This document shows positions 23,109 to 31,115 of a stretch of DNA of 34,206 nucleotides, one piece after another. This DNA is from Rhodospirillales bacterium (GTDB lineage: Bacteria > Pseudomonadota > Alphaproteobacteria > Acetobacterales > Acetobacteraceae). Numbering within the stretch: the stretch's first letter is position 1; the number at the start of each line of letters is the position of its first letter. The position numbers and the translations under genes were made by a program. Location of the stretch: contig JAQGHV010000243.1 of NCBI GenBank assembly GCA_028288785.1, positions 1-34,206 on the forward strand, given 5' to 3'. A model generated the notes under the pieces. That model saw only the letters and a list, made by a program, of their open reading frames with translations, was not told the origin of the DNA and did not search any database.

Positions 23109-24071
23109 ATGGCGGTTCCCCTGCACCCCGATTGCCGGATGATCATCGCCCTCATCAAGGCGTCCGGACGGCCACCATTCATCACCCAATCGCCGCAAGC
23201 CGCGCGCGTGCAATACGCCGCCGGGCGCGCTGTGCTGCAGCCGGCAGCGCCCGATGTCGCTGAAGTGCGCGAGCTGGCGCTGCCGAACGCGGTGCCGATG
23301 CGCTTCTACCGCCCGGCCGGTTCGCCACCGGATGAGGTGCTCGGCTGCCTGGTCTTCGCGCATGGCGGCGGCTGGGTTTTCGGCGACCTCGACACGCATG
23401 ATCATCTCGCGCGCAGCCTCGCCAATCGGTCGGGCTGCGCGGTGCTGTCCGTCGGCTATCGCCTGGCGCCGGAGCACCGTTTTCCGGCTGCTGTCGAGGA
23501 TTGCGCGGAGGCTCTGCGCTTCGCGGCGCGCGAGGCCGCTGCGCTGGGTATCGATCCCGCGCGGATCGCGGTGGGTGGCGACAGCGCGGGTGGGAATATC
23601 GCCGCCGTCCTGGCGCTGATGGCGCGGGATGGAACGCTGCCGCCGGTGCGCTTCCAGCTGCTGCTCTATCCCGTCACGGACATGGCGCAGGTGCATCCAA
23701 GCTACGCGGTCCACACGGACGGGCTGCCATTGACCGGGGAAGGGATGGCGTGGTTCCGCGCCCATTATATCCCCGAAGAAGCCGATTGGCAGGATTGGCG
23801 CGCCTCGCCCCTGCGTGCCGAGAGCCTCGCGGGTGTCGCACCTGCCTTCGTGCTGACCGTGGGCCATGACCCGCTGAGCGACGAGGGTCGCGCCTATGCC
23901 GCACGCCTTGAGGTCGAGGGCGTGCCGGTCGCGCATCTGCACGCCGCGGATCTGCTGCACGGCGCCCTCACCATGGCGGCGATCGTGCGGCCCGCATTGT
24001 CGCTGATCACGGTCGCGGGCCTCGCGCTGAAGGACGGGCTCGCGGCGGATCTCTACGCCCAAGAACAATAG
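23109..24071 (+). CDS. Alpha/beta hydrolase, hormone-sensitive lipase (HSL) family esterase
   Basis: 320 residues. The HSL oxyanion motif HGGGWVFGDLDTHD starts at His85; the nucleophile is Ser159 in GGDSAGGN; Asp254 in VGHDPLSDEG and His284 in LLHGALTM complete the triad. YRLAPEHRFPAAVEDC and LLLYPVTDM are typical of the family. No signal peptide is visible, so the enzyme is cytosolic, hydrolysing short-chain esters. The protein begins MAVPLHPDCRMIIALIKASG, matching the family's usual N-terminal helix, which supports the start at 23109 even though no ribosome binding site precedes it. The next gene, an SDR, follows at 16 bases with a strong one, so the two probably share a pathway converting an ester-linked compound. 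Confidence 0.93.
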   Translation: MAVPLHPDCRMIIALIKASGRPPFITQSPQAARVQYAAGRAVLQPAAPDVAEVRELALPNAVPMRFYRPAGSPPDEVLGCLVFAHGGGWVFGDLDTHDHLARSLANRSGCAVLSVGYRLAPEHRFPAAVEDCAEALRFAAREAAALGIDPARIAVGGDSAGGNIAAVLALMARDGTLPPVRFQLLLYPVTDMAQVHPSYAVHTDGLPLTGEGMAWFRAHYIPEEADWQDWRASPLRAESLAGVAPAFVLTVGHDPLSDEGRAYAARLEVEGVPVAHLHAADLLHGALTMAAIVRPALSLITVAGLALKDGLAADLYAQEQ

Positions 24072-24087
24072 CAAGAAGGAGGCTGCG

Positions 24088-24876
24088 ATGCGGTTTTCGG
24101 GGAAGGTTGCCGTCATCACCGGCGCCGCCAACGGGCTCGGCCTGGACGCTGCGCAGAGTTTCGCGCGCGAGGGGGCGAAGGTGCTGCTGGTGGATCGTGA
24201 TCCCGGCGGCGAAGCACAGGCCGCGGCACTGCGCGAGGAAGGGCTGGAGGCGCAGTTCATCGCCGCCGATGTGACCCAGGATTCCGATGTCCGCGCCTAT
24301 GTGGATGCCGCCGTGCAGCGCTGGGGCCGCATCGACTGCTTCTTCAATAATGCCGGCATCGAAGGCCACGTCCGTCCGCTCCATGAGCAGGACGAGGCGA
24401 TGTTCGACGCCGTGATGGCGGTGAACGTGAAGGGCGTGTTCCTCGGCCTCAGGCACGTGCTGCCGGTCATGCTGCGGCAGGGGGTGGGTGCCATCGTCAA
24501 CACCGCATCAACAGCCGCGCTGGTGGGTTCGGCCGGGCTCGCACCCTACGTCGCGTCCAAGCACGCGGTGCTCGGCCTCACGAAATCCGCGGCCGGCGAA
24601 GTGGCGCGACAGGGCGTGCGGGTGAATGCGCTGTGCCCCGGCCCGGCTGACACGCGCATGATCCATTCGCTCGAAGATCAGGCGATGGCGTCGGGCCGCA
24701 ACGACGTCGCCGAGCGCTACATGGCCGCCATCCCGCTCGGGCGCTATTCAACGCCGGCGGAGGTTACGGCGATGGTGCTGTTCCTCTGCTCGGACGTGGC
24801 GAGCGCCATCACCGGCGGCCAGTTCCAGGTGGATGGCGGGCGGACCGCGTGCCCCGGCGGCAGCGCGCTGCGGTAG
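24088..24876 (+). CDS. SDR family NAD(P)-dependent oxidoreductase
   Basis: 262 residues, classical SDR. The cofactor loop is TGAANGLGLD, followed by an Asp in VDRDPG (NAD-type preference), NNAGIEG, NTAST, the catalytic Tyr154-x-x-x-Lys158 in YVASK, CPGPADTRM and GGQFQVDGG. AAGGAGG lies 5 bases before the ATG. It is co-transcribed with the upstream esterase (16-base gap) and convergent with the CitE-like gene downstream. The substrate is unknown; hydroxy- or keto-acid or alcohol oxidation is likely from the family. Confidence 0.93.
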   Translation: MRFSGKVAVITGAANGLGLDAAQSFAREGAKVLLVDRDPGGEAQAAALREEGLEAQFIAADVTQDSDVRAYVDAAVQRWGRIDCFFNNAGIEGHVRPLHEQDEAMFDAVMAVNVKGVFLGLRHVLPVMLRQGVGAIVNTASTAALVGSAGLAPYVASKHAVLGLTKSAAGEVARQGVRVNALCPGPADTRMIHSLEDQAMASGRNDVAERYMAAIPLGRYSTPAEVTAMVLFLCSDVASAITGGQFQVDGGRTACPGGSALR

Positions 24877-24888
24877 GGCTCAGCGCGT

Positions 24889-24903
24889 CGCGCCGAAGGC
24901 GCG
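24889..24903. terminator. Hairpin between convergent genes
   Basis: CGCGCC-GAA-GGCGCG is a 6-bp perfect GC stem located between the SDR stop (24876) and the stop of the minus-strand CitE-like gene (24905). With only 28 bases between the convergent genes it is a plausible shared terminator, although no T-run flanks it. Confidence 0.4.
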
Positions 24904-24904
24904 C

Positions 24905-25807
24905 TTAGCGCATCATGGCGCCATGGCTGGCGATGCTCTCGTGCAGGCGCAGCAGGCGTAGTGCGCGCTCGACGATCGGGTAGTCGACGAAGCGGCCATC
25001 GACCTGGATGGAGGCCAGGCCGCGCGCCTCGGCTTCGGCGAAGGCGGCGGCGATGGTCCGCGCCCGGGCGACCTCCGCCTCGGCCGGCGCATAGGCGGCA
25101 TTGGCGATCGGGATCTGGTCCGGGTGGATGCACATGCGGCCCTGGAAACCGAGCGCCGCGCTTCGGGCGCAGTTTCGGGTGAACGCCTCCGTCTCGCGCA
25201 GCTCGATCCAGACGGTGTCGAGCGGCGCCTCCAGGCCGGCGCTGCGGCTCGCCATAACCATGTCGGCGCGGATGGTGGCGAGTTCGCCCTCCTCCAGTGA
25301 CCAGGCGATGCCGAGGTCGAGCGTGTAGTCGCCCGCGCCGAACGCCATGCGCCTGACGCGGCCGCCAAGCCCCGCCGCCGCCTGCATCAGATGGCGCAGC
25401 TCGTCGTGGCCGCGCGCGGTCTCGATGATCGGAATGATGTCGATGCCGCGCTCGGGCAGGCCCTGAGCACGCTCCAGCGCGGACACCATCCAGTCCACGG
25501 CAATGAGCTGGGCAGCCGATTCCAGCTTTGGCAGCAGCAGCCCGTCAAGACGCGGGCCGATGACGGAGTGGATATCGCCGAAGCAGAACGGCGTCTCGAA
25601 GGCATTGACGCGCACATAGCCACGGCAGGCGCGTGGCCGCTGCAAGGTGGCCACGACGGCGTCGCGCGCAGCGACCTTCGCGCTGTTCGCTACGGCATCC
25701 TCGAGGTCGAGGATGGCCGCGTCCGCGCCGATGGTCAGCACTTTCTCCGAGCGGCGCGGGTGGTCGCCCGGGGCGAACAGGAAGCTGCGGTTCGGCGCTG
25801 TCGTCAT
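24905..25807 (-). CDS. HpcH/HpaI aldolase-family CoA ester lyase (CitE-like)
   Basis: 300 residues. The CitE-type TIM barrel is seen as RSFLFAPGDHPRRSEKVLTIGADAAILDLEDAV, YVRVNAFETPFCFGDI, LLLPKLESAAQL, DIIPIIETARG (metal-binding Glu), RMAFGAGDYTLDLG, and FQGRMCIHPDQIPIANAAYAP, in the usual order. These Mg2+-dependent enzymes cleave or form malyl-, beta-methylmalyl-, citramalyl- or citryl-CoA. Without the citrate lyase alpha and gamma subunits nearby it is not part of a citrate lyase complex; a malyl/citramalyl-CoA lyase-like role is likelier. GAGGGAGA upstream of the ATG is the ribosome binding site. It is divergent from the EamA gene (94-base gap). Confidence 0.92.
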   Translation of the reverse strand: MTTAPNRSFLFAPGDHPRRSEKVLTIGADAAILDLEDAVANSAKVAARDAVVATLQRPRACRGYVRVNAFETPFCFGDIHSVIGPRLDGLLLPKLESAAQLIAVDWMVSALERAQGLPERGIDIIPIIETARGHDELRHLMQAAAGLGGRVRRMAFGAGDYTLDLGIAWSLEEGELATIRADMVMASRSAGLEAPLDTVWIELRETEAFTRNCARSAALGFQGRMCIHPDQIPIANAAYAPAEAEVARARTIAAAFAEAEARGLASIQVDGRFVDYPIVERALRLLRLHESIASHGAMMR

Positions 25808-25901
25808 GGTGTGGTCTCCCTCGTGTCAGGCTAGCACCGGCACCCGCGCATTGCCGAGGGCGGTTGCCGCGCGCCCCCGGGCGCTTCAGTGTGGCTCCGC
25901 C

Positions 25902-26783
25902 GTGACCGTACCGATCGCCGCGCCGGACCGGCGCATCCTCATCGCCATTCTCTGGATGTGCTTCGCGGGGATCATGTTCTCGTTCATGGGCGGCTTCGCG
26001 AAGCTACTCGGCGCGAGCTATTCCTCCATCCAGGTGTCGTGGGCGCGCGCTTTCATCCACCTGGTGTTTCTCGCAGCGGTGTTCATGCCATCGGGCGGCA
26101 TCGCCGTTCTGCGCAGCAGGCGACCGAAGCTGCAACTGGCGCGCGCGATCACGCTGACCACGTCGAACCTGTGTTTCTTCTATGCGGTGACCTTCATCCC
26201 GCTCGCCAAGGCTTCGGCCGTTTCGCTGGCGTCGCCCTTGATCGTGGCGGTGCTCGCCTGGCCCTTATTGGGGGAGCGTACGACGAAGCTGCGCGTGGCG
26301 GCGGTCGTCACCGGGTTCGTGGGCGTGCTCGTGGTGATCAGGCCAGGCGGCGAGGTGTTCCACTGGGCCTCGCTGTTCATCCTGACCTCGGCCGCTTGCT
26401 ACGCCGTCTACCAGATCCTCACGCGCATGGTCGCACCCTTCGACCCGCCGGCGACCTCCGCGCTATGGGCGCCGTTGACGGGAGCCGTGGGGCTGATGGT
26501 GTTCATGCCGTTCATCTGGGAGACGCCGCGCAGCCTGGGCGATGCCGCGATGTTCCTCGCCTGCGGAACGTTGGGCGCCACCGGGCATTATTGCGTCGCG
26601 CGCGCCCTTTCGCTGGCGCCCGCCAACATCATCTCACCCTTCCAGTATGTGCAACTGCTGACCGCGACGGGGGTTGGCTGGGTGCTGTTCGATCACCTGC
26701 CGGATGCGGGAACCTGGCTCGGCGCCGCAATCATCATTGGCTCGGGCCTTCTGCTGGGTTGGGCGCAGAGCCGCGGGAAATAG
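25902..26783 (+). CDS. EamA-type permease of the drug/metabolite transporter superfamily
   Basis: 293 residues from a GTG start. Ten hydrophobic segments form two EamA repeats; the first runs from ILIAILWMCFAGIMFSFMGGFAKLL, and the second from about residue 155 (LFILTSAACYAVYQILTRMV). Family motifs: SFMGGFAKLL, LTTSNLCFFYAVTFIPLAKASAVSL, PLLGERTT and ALSLAPANIISPFQYVQLL near the C-terminus. It is an inner-membrane carrier, direction and substrate unknown. The longer in-frame upstream reading overlaps the divergent CitE-like gene and has no membrane character, so GTG 25902 is preferred. The next gene starts 57 bases later, possibly a new unit. Confidence 0.9.
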   Translation: MTVPIAAPDRRILIAILWMCFAGIMFSFMGGFAKLLGASYSSIQVSWARAFIHLVFLAAVFMPSGGIAVLRSRRPKLQLARAITLTTSNLCFFYAVTFIPLAKASAVSLASPLIVAVLAWPLLGERTTKLRVAAVVTGFVGVLVVIRPGGEVFHWASLFILTSAACYAVYQILTRMVAPFDPPATSALWAPLTGAVGLMVFMPFIWETPRSLGDAAMFLACGTLGATGHYCVARALSLAPANIISPFQYVQLLTATGVGWVLFDHLPDAGTWLGAAIIIGSGLLLGWAQSRGK

Positions 26784-26840
26784 GCATGTTGCGGTGCGGC
26801 ATGGGCCGCGTCTAGCATCGCCGCATTGGAGGACCTTTGG

Positions 26841-27629
26841 ATGCTGACGACGATTCTCGGCATCGATCACGCGATGATCGTCGTGCGTGACCTGGATGCC
26901 GCGGCGGCGGATTGGGCTGCGGCGGGCTTCACGCTGTCGCCACGCGGACTGCACAGCGAGGCCATGGGCAGCGCCAACTACACGATCATGCTCGGCGAGG
27001 ATTACATCGAGCTGCTTGGCGTCGTGGCGCCGACGCCGCGCAACGAGAACGTGCGCAACTTCCTCGAGGGGCGTGAAGGCTTCGCCCGCACGGCGTTCAC
27101 GACGAGCGATGCAGCCGCCGGCGTCGCGGCACTAAGGGTGCGCGGCATCGAGCCGGTGGGCCCGATGGATTTCGCTCGCCCCGTGCCGCTGCCGGGTGGC
27201 GCCATGACCGAGGCGCGGTTCTCGATTTTTCAATGGCCGGAGACGCTGGCACCGGGCGCCATGCGGATCTTCGCGTGCCAGCATCACACGCGCGACGCGG
27301 TGTGGATCGCGGACCTCCAGCGCCATGCCAATGGTGCGGCCGCGATCCGCCGCACCCTCGTGGCGACACTCGAGCCGGAAACGGCGGCGGCGGAGATGGC
27401 GGCACTGATCGAAAGCACCGTCGAAGAAGTTGGCGCCATCTTCCTGGTGCCGACCGGCCCGAACCGTGCCGATTTCGCCTTCGCGACGCGCGATGACTTG
27501 GCGGCGGCCTACAGCCTGGACGCGGCATCGCTGCCGGAGAGCGGCGGCGCGGGCCTGGTGCTCGCCTCGGCGGAGGTCCGGGCGCCCGTGATGGTGACGG
27601 GCTGCGCGCTCGTTTTCGAACCTCTTTGA
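26841..27629 (+). CDS. VOC superfamily (glyoxalase-like) protein
   Basis: 262 residues from ATG 26841, preceded by GGAGGA. It opens with a VOC betaalphabetabetabeta module: ILGIDHAMIVVRDLDAAAADWAAAGFTLSPRG, with His at DHAMI as a probable metal ligand, and NYTIMLGEDYIELLGVV. The central part (FSIFQWPETLAPGAMRIFACQHHTRDAVW) matches the glyoxalase-like domain 3 family, and the C-terminal part (LVPTGPNRADFAFATRDDL) is a second, degenerate module. The reaction is unknown. It is 11 bases upstream of the peptide-type binding protein gene, so it is co-transcribed with the ABC importer and may act on the imported compound. Confidence 0.85.
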   Translation: MLTTILGIDHAMIVVRDLDAAAADWAAAGFTLSPRGLHSEAMGSANYTIMLGEDYIELLGVVAPTPRNENVRNFLEGREGFARTAFTTSDAAAGVAALRVRGIEPVGPMDFARPVPLPGGAMTEARFSIFQWPETLAPGAMRIFACQHHTRDAVWIADLQRHANGAAAIRRTLVATLEPETAAAEMAALIESTVEEVGAIFLVPTGPNRADFAFATRDDLAAAYSLDAASLPESGGAGLVLASAEVRAPVMVTGCALVFEPL

Positions 27630-27640
27630 GGAGTGGCCCG

Positions 27641-29230
27641 ATGAGCGGACCGACACGGCGCGAAGTGTTCCTGATGACCGGCGCCGCCATGGTGCCGGCC
27701 AGCGCAGTCGCACAGGAGACACCGCGGCGCGGTGGTATCCTCACGGTGCATTTCGCGACCGAGCAGCGCATCCTGAACCCGTCGCTCCAGGCGTCGACCG
27801 GCGTGTACATCGTCGGCGGCAAGATCCAGGAGCCGCTGGTCGATATCGACGGCGCCGGCAATCCCACGCCGGTGCTGGCTGAAAGCTGGGAGAGCACGCC
27901 GGACGGGCGGGCCATCACCTTCAAGCTGCGCCAAGGCGTCACCTGGCATGATGGCCGGCCCTTCACCTCGGCGGACGTGCAGTTCACCGCCATGGAGATG
28001 TGGAAGAAGATTCTCAACTACGGGACGGCGCTGCAGCAGTTCCTCACCGCTGTCGACACGCCGGACGCGCATACGGCCATCTTCCGCTACGAGCGTCCGA
28101 TGCCGCTGGGCCTGCTGCTGCGCGCCCTGCCGGACCTCGGCTATGTTTCGCCGAAGCACATCTACGAAGGCACCGACATCCGGCAGAACCCGGCGAACAC
28201 GGCGCCGATCGGCACTGGCCCCTTCAAGTTCCTGCAGTACGAGCGCGGGCAACACATCATCGCCGAACGCAATCCGAACTACTGGCGCAACGGTATGCCG
28301 TATCTGGACCGCGTCGTGTGGCGGGTGGTGACGGACCGGGCGGCGGCGGCGGCGCAGATGGAGGCGGGGCAGATCCTGTTCAGCCCGTATTCGTCGCTGG
28401 CACTCGCCGACTTGACGCGCCTGTCGCGCGATCCCCGCTTCGCGGTGACGACGCGCGGCAATGAGGGCAACGCCCGGACCAACACGATCGAGTTCAACTT
28501 CCGCCGCCCGGAGCTGGCCGACATCCGCGTGCGCAAGGCGATCGCCCACGCGATCAACATCCCCTTCTTCATCGAGAACTTCCTCGGCACCTATGCCAAG
28601 CCCGGCACCGGGCCGATCCCTTCGGTGAGCACGGACTACTACACACCGGGGAGCCCGCAATACGGCTTCGACCGGGCGCTCGCGAACCGGTTGCTGGATG
28701 AGGCAGGGCATCGGCGTGGCGCCGGCGGCGTGCGCTTCTCGCTGCGCCTGAGCCCGGCCCCCTGGGGTGAGGATATTTCGCTGTTCGCCACCTTCATCCA
28801 GCAATCGCTGGGCGAGGTTGGCATCCGTGTCGAGATCGTGCGCCTGGATGCGGCGGGCTTCCTGCGCACCGTCTACAACGACCACAATTTCGACCTCGCG
28901 AGCGGGTGGCATCAGTACCGCAACGACCCGGCCGTGAGCACGACCGTGTGGTACCGCTCCGGCAGCCCGCAGGGTGCGCCGTGGACCAACCAGTTCGGCT
29001 GGACGGATGCCGCGATCGACCGCGTGATCGACGATGCGGCGACGGAGGTGGATCCGGCCAAGCGACGTGCGCTGTATGGTGAGTTCGTGACGCGCGTGCA
29101 GAACGAGCTTCCGGTCTGGATGCCGATCGAGCAGATCTTCCTCTCGGTGTTCAACCGCCGCATGCGCAATGCCGGGAACACGCCGCGCTGGGCGTCGTCC
29201 TCCTGGCACGACACATGGCTTGCCCCGTGA
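27641..29230 (+). CDS. ABC transporter substrate-binding protein, peptide/nickel (SBP family 5)
   Basis: 529 residues. The N-terminus MSGPTRREVFLMTGAAMVPASAVAQ is a twin-arginine-type signal. The family 5 signature is seen as GGILTVHFATEQRILNPSLQ, EPLVDIDGAGNPTPVLAESWESTPDGRAITFKLRQGVTWHDGRPFTSADV, PIGTGPFKFLQYERGQHIIAERNPNYWR and the C-terminal NELPVWMPIEQIF. It binds a peptide or other solute (many members bind non-peptide compounds) in the periplasm and feeds the two permeases encoded next. It starts 11 bases after the VOC gene with GAGGAG as ribosome binding site. The Tat signal implies folding in the cytoplasm before export. Confidence 0.94.
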   Translation: MSGPTRREVFLMTGAAMVPASAVAQETPRRGGILTVHFATEQRILNPSLQASTGVYIVGGKIQEPLVDIDGAGNPTPVLAESWESTPDGRAITFKLRQGVTWHDGRPFTSADVQFTAMEMWKKILNYGTALQQFLTAVDTPDAHTAIFRYERPMPLGLLLRALPDLGYVSPKHIYEGTDIRQNPANTAPIGTGPFKFLQYERGQHIIAERNPNYWRNGMPYLDRVVWRVVTDRAAAAAQMEAGQILFSPYSSLALADLTRLSRDPRFAVTTRGNEGNARTNTIEFNFRRPELADIRVRKAIAHAINIPFFIENFLGTYAKPGTGPIPSVSTDYYTPGSPQYGFDRALANRLLDEAGHRRGAGGVRFSLRLSPAPWGEDISLFATFIQQSLGEVGIRVEIVRLDAAGFLRTVYNDHNFDLASGWHQYRNDPAVSTTVWYRSGSPQGAPWTNQFGWTDAAIDRVIDDAATEVDPAKRRALYGEFVTRVQNELPVWMPIEQIFLSVFNRRMRNAGNTPRWASSSWHDTWLAP

Positions 29231-29249
29231 CGCGTATTGGGCTGGCGCC

Positions 29250-30221
29250 GTGAAGCTTCTGGCGCTTGCGGCGCGGCGCTTGGCCGCTTCGCTGCCGGCG
29301 CTGCTGCTGATCCTGATTGGCTTGTTCCTGCTTCTGCAACTGGCGCCGGGCGACACGGTGGATGCGCTGATGGCGCAGATGGGTGGTGGCGATGCAGCGA
29401 TCGCGGCCGACCTGCGCCGCTTCTACGGCCTTGACCTCTCGGTGACAGCGCGGCTCGGCGCCTATCTGTGGCGCCTGGTGACGCTCGATCTCGGCTTCTC
29501 CGCCATCTACGGCAAGCCGGTCGCGAGCGTGATTTTGGAGCGCCTTCCCGCGACGCTGCTTCTCATGATGAGCGCGCTGTTCTTTGCCTTCTCCTTCGGC
29601 ATGGCGCTCGGCGTCGTCGCGGCGCGGCGGGTGAACCAATGGCCGGATACGCTGATCTCCACGCTCGGCCTGATCTTCTACGCGACGCCCTCCTTCTGGT
29701 TCGGGCTGATGGCGATCGTGGTGTTCAGCGTCTATCTGCAATGGCTGCCGGCGGGCGGTTTTGGCGACGTCGCGATGGGCTACACCGGCTGGGCCGCGAT
29801 CTGGGACACCGCGACCTATTTGGTGCTGCCGGTGCTGACCCTTGCGCTCATTTTCCTCGCCATTGCGCTGCGGATCATGCGGGCCTCGATGCTCGAAGTG
29901 CAGGGGATGGATTTCGTCCGCACCGCGCGGGCGAAGGGCCTGTCCGAGACGCGCATCGTGGCGCGACACGTGCTGCGCAACGCGCTGCTGCCGATGGTGA
30001 CGCTGATCGGCCTGCAGGCCGGCACGATGCTCGGCGGCAGCGTGGTCGTGGAAAGCGTGTTCACCCTGCCTGGCCTGGGCCGGCTCGCCTATGAGAGTGT
30101 GGTGCAGCGCGATTTGAACACGCTGCTCGGCATTGTCTTCGTCTCGGCATTGTTGGTGATTGCCGTGAACTTCGTGGTCGACCTGCTGTATGCGCGGCTC
30201 GACCCGCGGATTGCCGGCTGA
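29250..30221 (+). CDS. ABC transporter permease, DppB/OppB family
   Basis: 323 residues from GTG 29250, 19 bases after the binding-protein stop. Six membrane segments with the N-terminal AARRLAASLPALLLILIGLFLLL, and the family-specific LAPGDTVDALMAQMGGG, FYGLDLSVTARLGAYL loop. The EAA-type cytoplasmic loop DFVRTARAKGLSETRIVARHVLRNALLP contacts the ATPase. The longer in-frame reading back to 29169 overlaps the binding protein and adds a polar segment, so it is not used. Its TGA shares a base with the ATG of the next permease (TGATG). Confidence 0.94.
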   Translation: MKLLALAARRLAASLPALLLILIGLFLLLQLAPGDTVDALMAQMGGGDAAIAADLRRFYGLDLSVTARLGAYLWRLVTLDLGFSAIYGKPVASVILERLPATLLLMMSALFFAFSFGMALGVVAARRVNQWPDTLISTLGLIFYATPSFWFGLMAIVVFSVYLQWLPAGGFGDVAMGYTGWAAIWDTATYLVLPVLTLALIFLAIALRIMRASMLEVQGMDFVRTARAKGLSETRIVARHVLRNALLPMVTLIGLQAGTMLGGSVVVESVFTLPGLGRLAYESVVQRDLNTLLGIVFVSALLVIAVNFVVDLLYARLDPRIAG

Positions 30222-31051
30222 TGCGGGCACTGCGTGCATTCCTGCACAATCCGGTGGCCGTCGCGGGGGCAGTCCTGCTCGGCGCGGTGGTGCTGATGGC
30301 GCTGGTGGCGCCTCTCGTTTTTCCGGGTGATCCGCTGGGTCTCGCCGGGCGTCCCTTGCAGTGGCCGGGGGCCAATCCGCGATTCTGGCTGGGGACGGAT
30401 CCGTCGGGCCGCGACATCGCGGCGCAACTGTTTCATGGCGCGCGGATTTCGCTGCTAATCGGTGGCACCGCGACGGTGATCGCGGTGGTGATCGGCATCG
30501 TGTTCGGCGCCCTCGCAGGATTTTACGGTGGCGTCGTGGACACGGTCCTGATGCGGGTGACGGAGGCGTTCCAGACGTTGCCTAATTTCTTGCTGTTGCT
30601 TGTCCTCGTTGCGGTGTTCGGCTCCGACCTGATGACCGTGGTGATCGCCATCGGCGTGGTCGCCTGGCCGCCCGTTGCGCGCCTCACCCGCGCCGAGTTC
30701 CTGACCCTGCGCGAGCGCGACTACGTGGCGGCCGGCCGCATGCAGGGCCTGTCGGATGCGCACCTCATCTTCCGTGAAGTGCTTCCCAACGCCCTGCCGC
30801 CAGTGATCGTCTATGCGAGCGTGGTGATGGCGGTGGCGATCCTGTTGGAGAGCGCGCTCGCCTTCCTGCAACTGTCGGACCCGAACGTGCCCTCCTGGGG
30901 CAATCTGATCGGCCTCGGCCGCACGGTGTTGCGCAGCGAGTGGTACGTCTCGGCGATCCCCGGCGTCGCGATTTTACTGGCCATCCTCGGCGTCTCCCTG
31001 GTCGGCCAAGGCCTCAACGACGCTCTCAATCCCCGCTTGGCTTCGCGGTGA
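30221..31051 (+). CDS. ABC transporter permease, DppC/OppC family
   Basis: 276 residues, overlapping the previous permease by one base. N-terminal helix NPVAVAGAVLLGAVVLMALVAPLVF is followed by the family segment WLGTDPSGRDIAAQLFHGARISLLIG and then VMRVTEAFQTLPNFLLLL, the EAA loop REREYVAAGRMQGLSDAHLIFREVLPN (here RERDYVAAG) and the C-terminal LESALAFLQLSDPNVPSWGNLI. It forms the translocation pore with the DppB-like partner. The A-tract/hairpin element separates it from the ATPase gene. Confidence 0.94.
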   Translation: MRALRAFLHNPVAVAGAVLLGAVVLMALVAPLVFPGDPLGLAGRPLQWPGANPRFWLGTDPSGRDIAAQLFHGARISLLIGGTATVIAVVIGIVFGALAGFYGGVVDTVLMRVTEAFQTLPNFLLLLVLVAVFGSDLMTVVIAIGVVAWPPVARLTRAEFLTLRERDYVAAGRMQGLSDAHLIFREVLPNALPPVIVYASVVMAVAILLESALAFLQLSDPNVPSWGNLIGLGRTVLRSEWYVSAIPGVAILLAILGVSLVGQGLNDALNPRLASR

Positions 31052-31062
31052 CACCCACAGCC

Positions 31063-31105
31063 AAAAACAAAAGATTGGGGGTCCGGGGGAAATTCCTTTC
31101 CCCCG
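31063..31105 (+). repeat. Intercistronic A-tract plus GGGGGAAA hairpin element, copy 2
   Basis: AAAAACAAAAGATTGGGGG, a 3-base spacer, then the 9-bp stem CGGGGGAAA (31084-31092), loop TTCC, TTTCCCCCG (31097-31105), 11 bases before the ATPase start and 12 bases after the permease stop. The same layout and almost the same sequence occurs at 17655-17695; loop and A-tract are identical. Confidence 0.65.
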
Positions 31106-31115
31106 CCTTCTGACC

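Noticed and set aside
22556-23185. 209-residue minus-strand frame across the chaC-esterase gap
   Set aside because: It overlaps the ends of both neighbouring genes and the internal peptide repeat merely reflects the DNA repeat.
27509-29356. 615-residue open frame on the minus strand
   Set aside because: Antisense to the VOC and family 5 binding-protein genes, which have full family signatures; the shadow shows no conserved motif.
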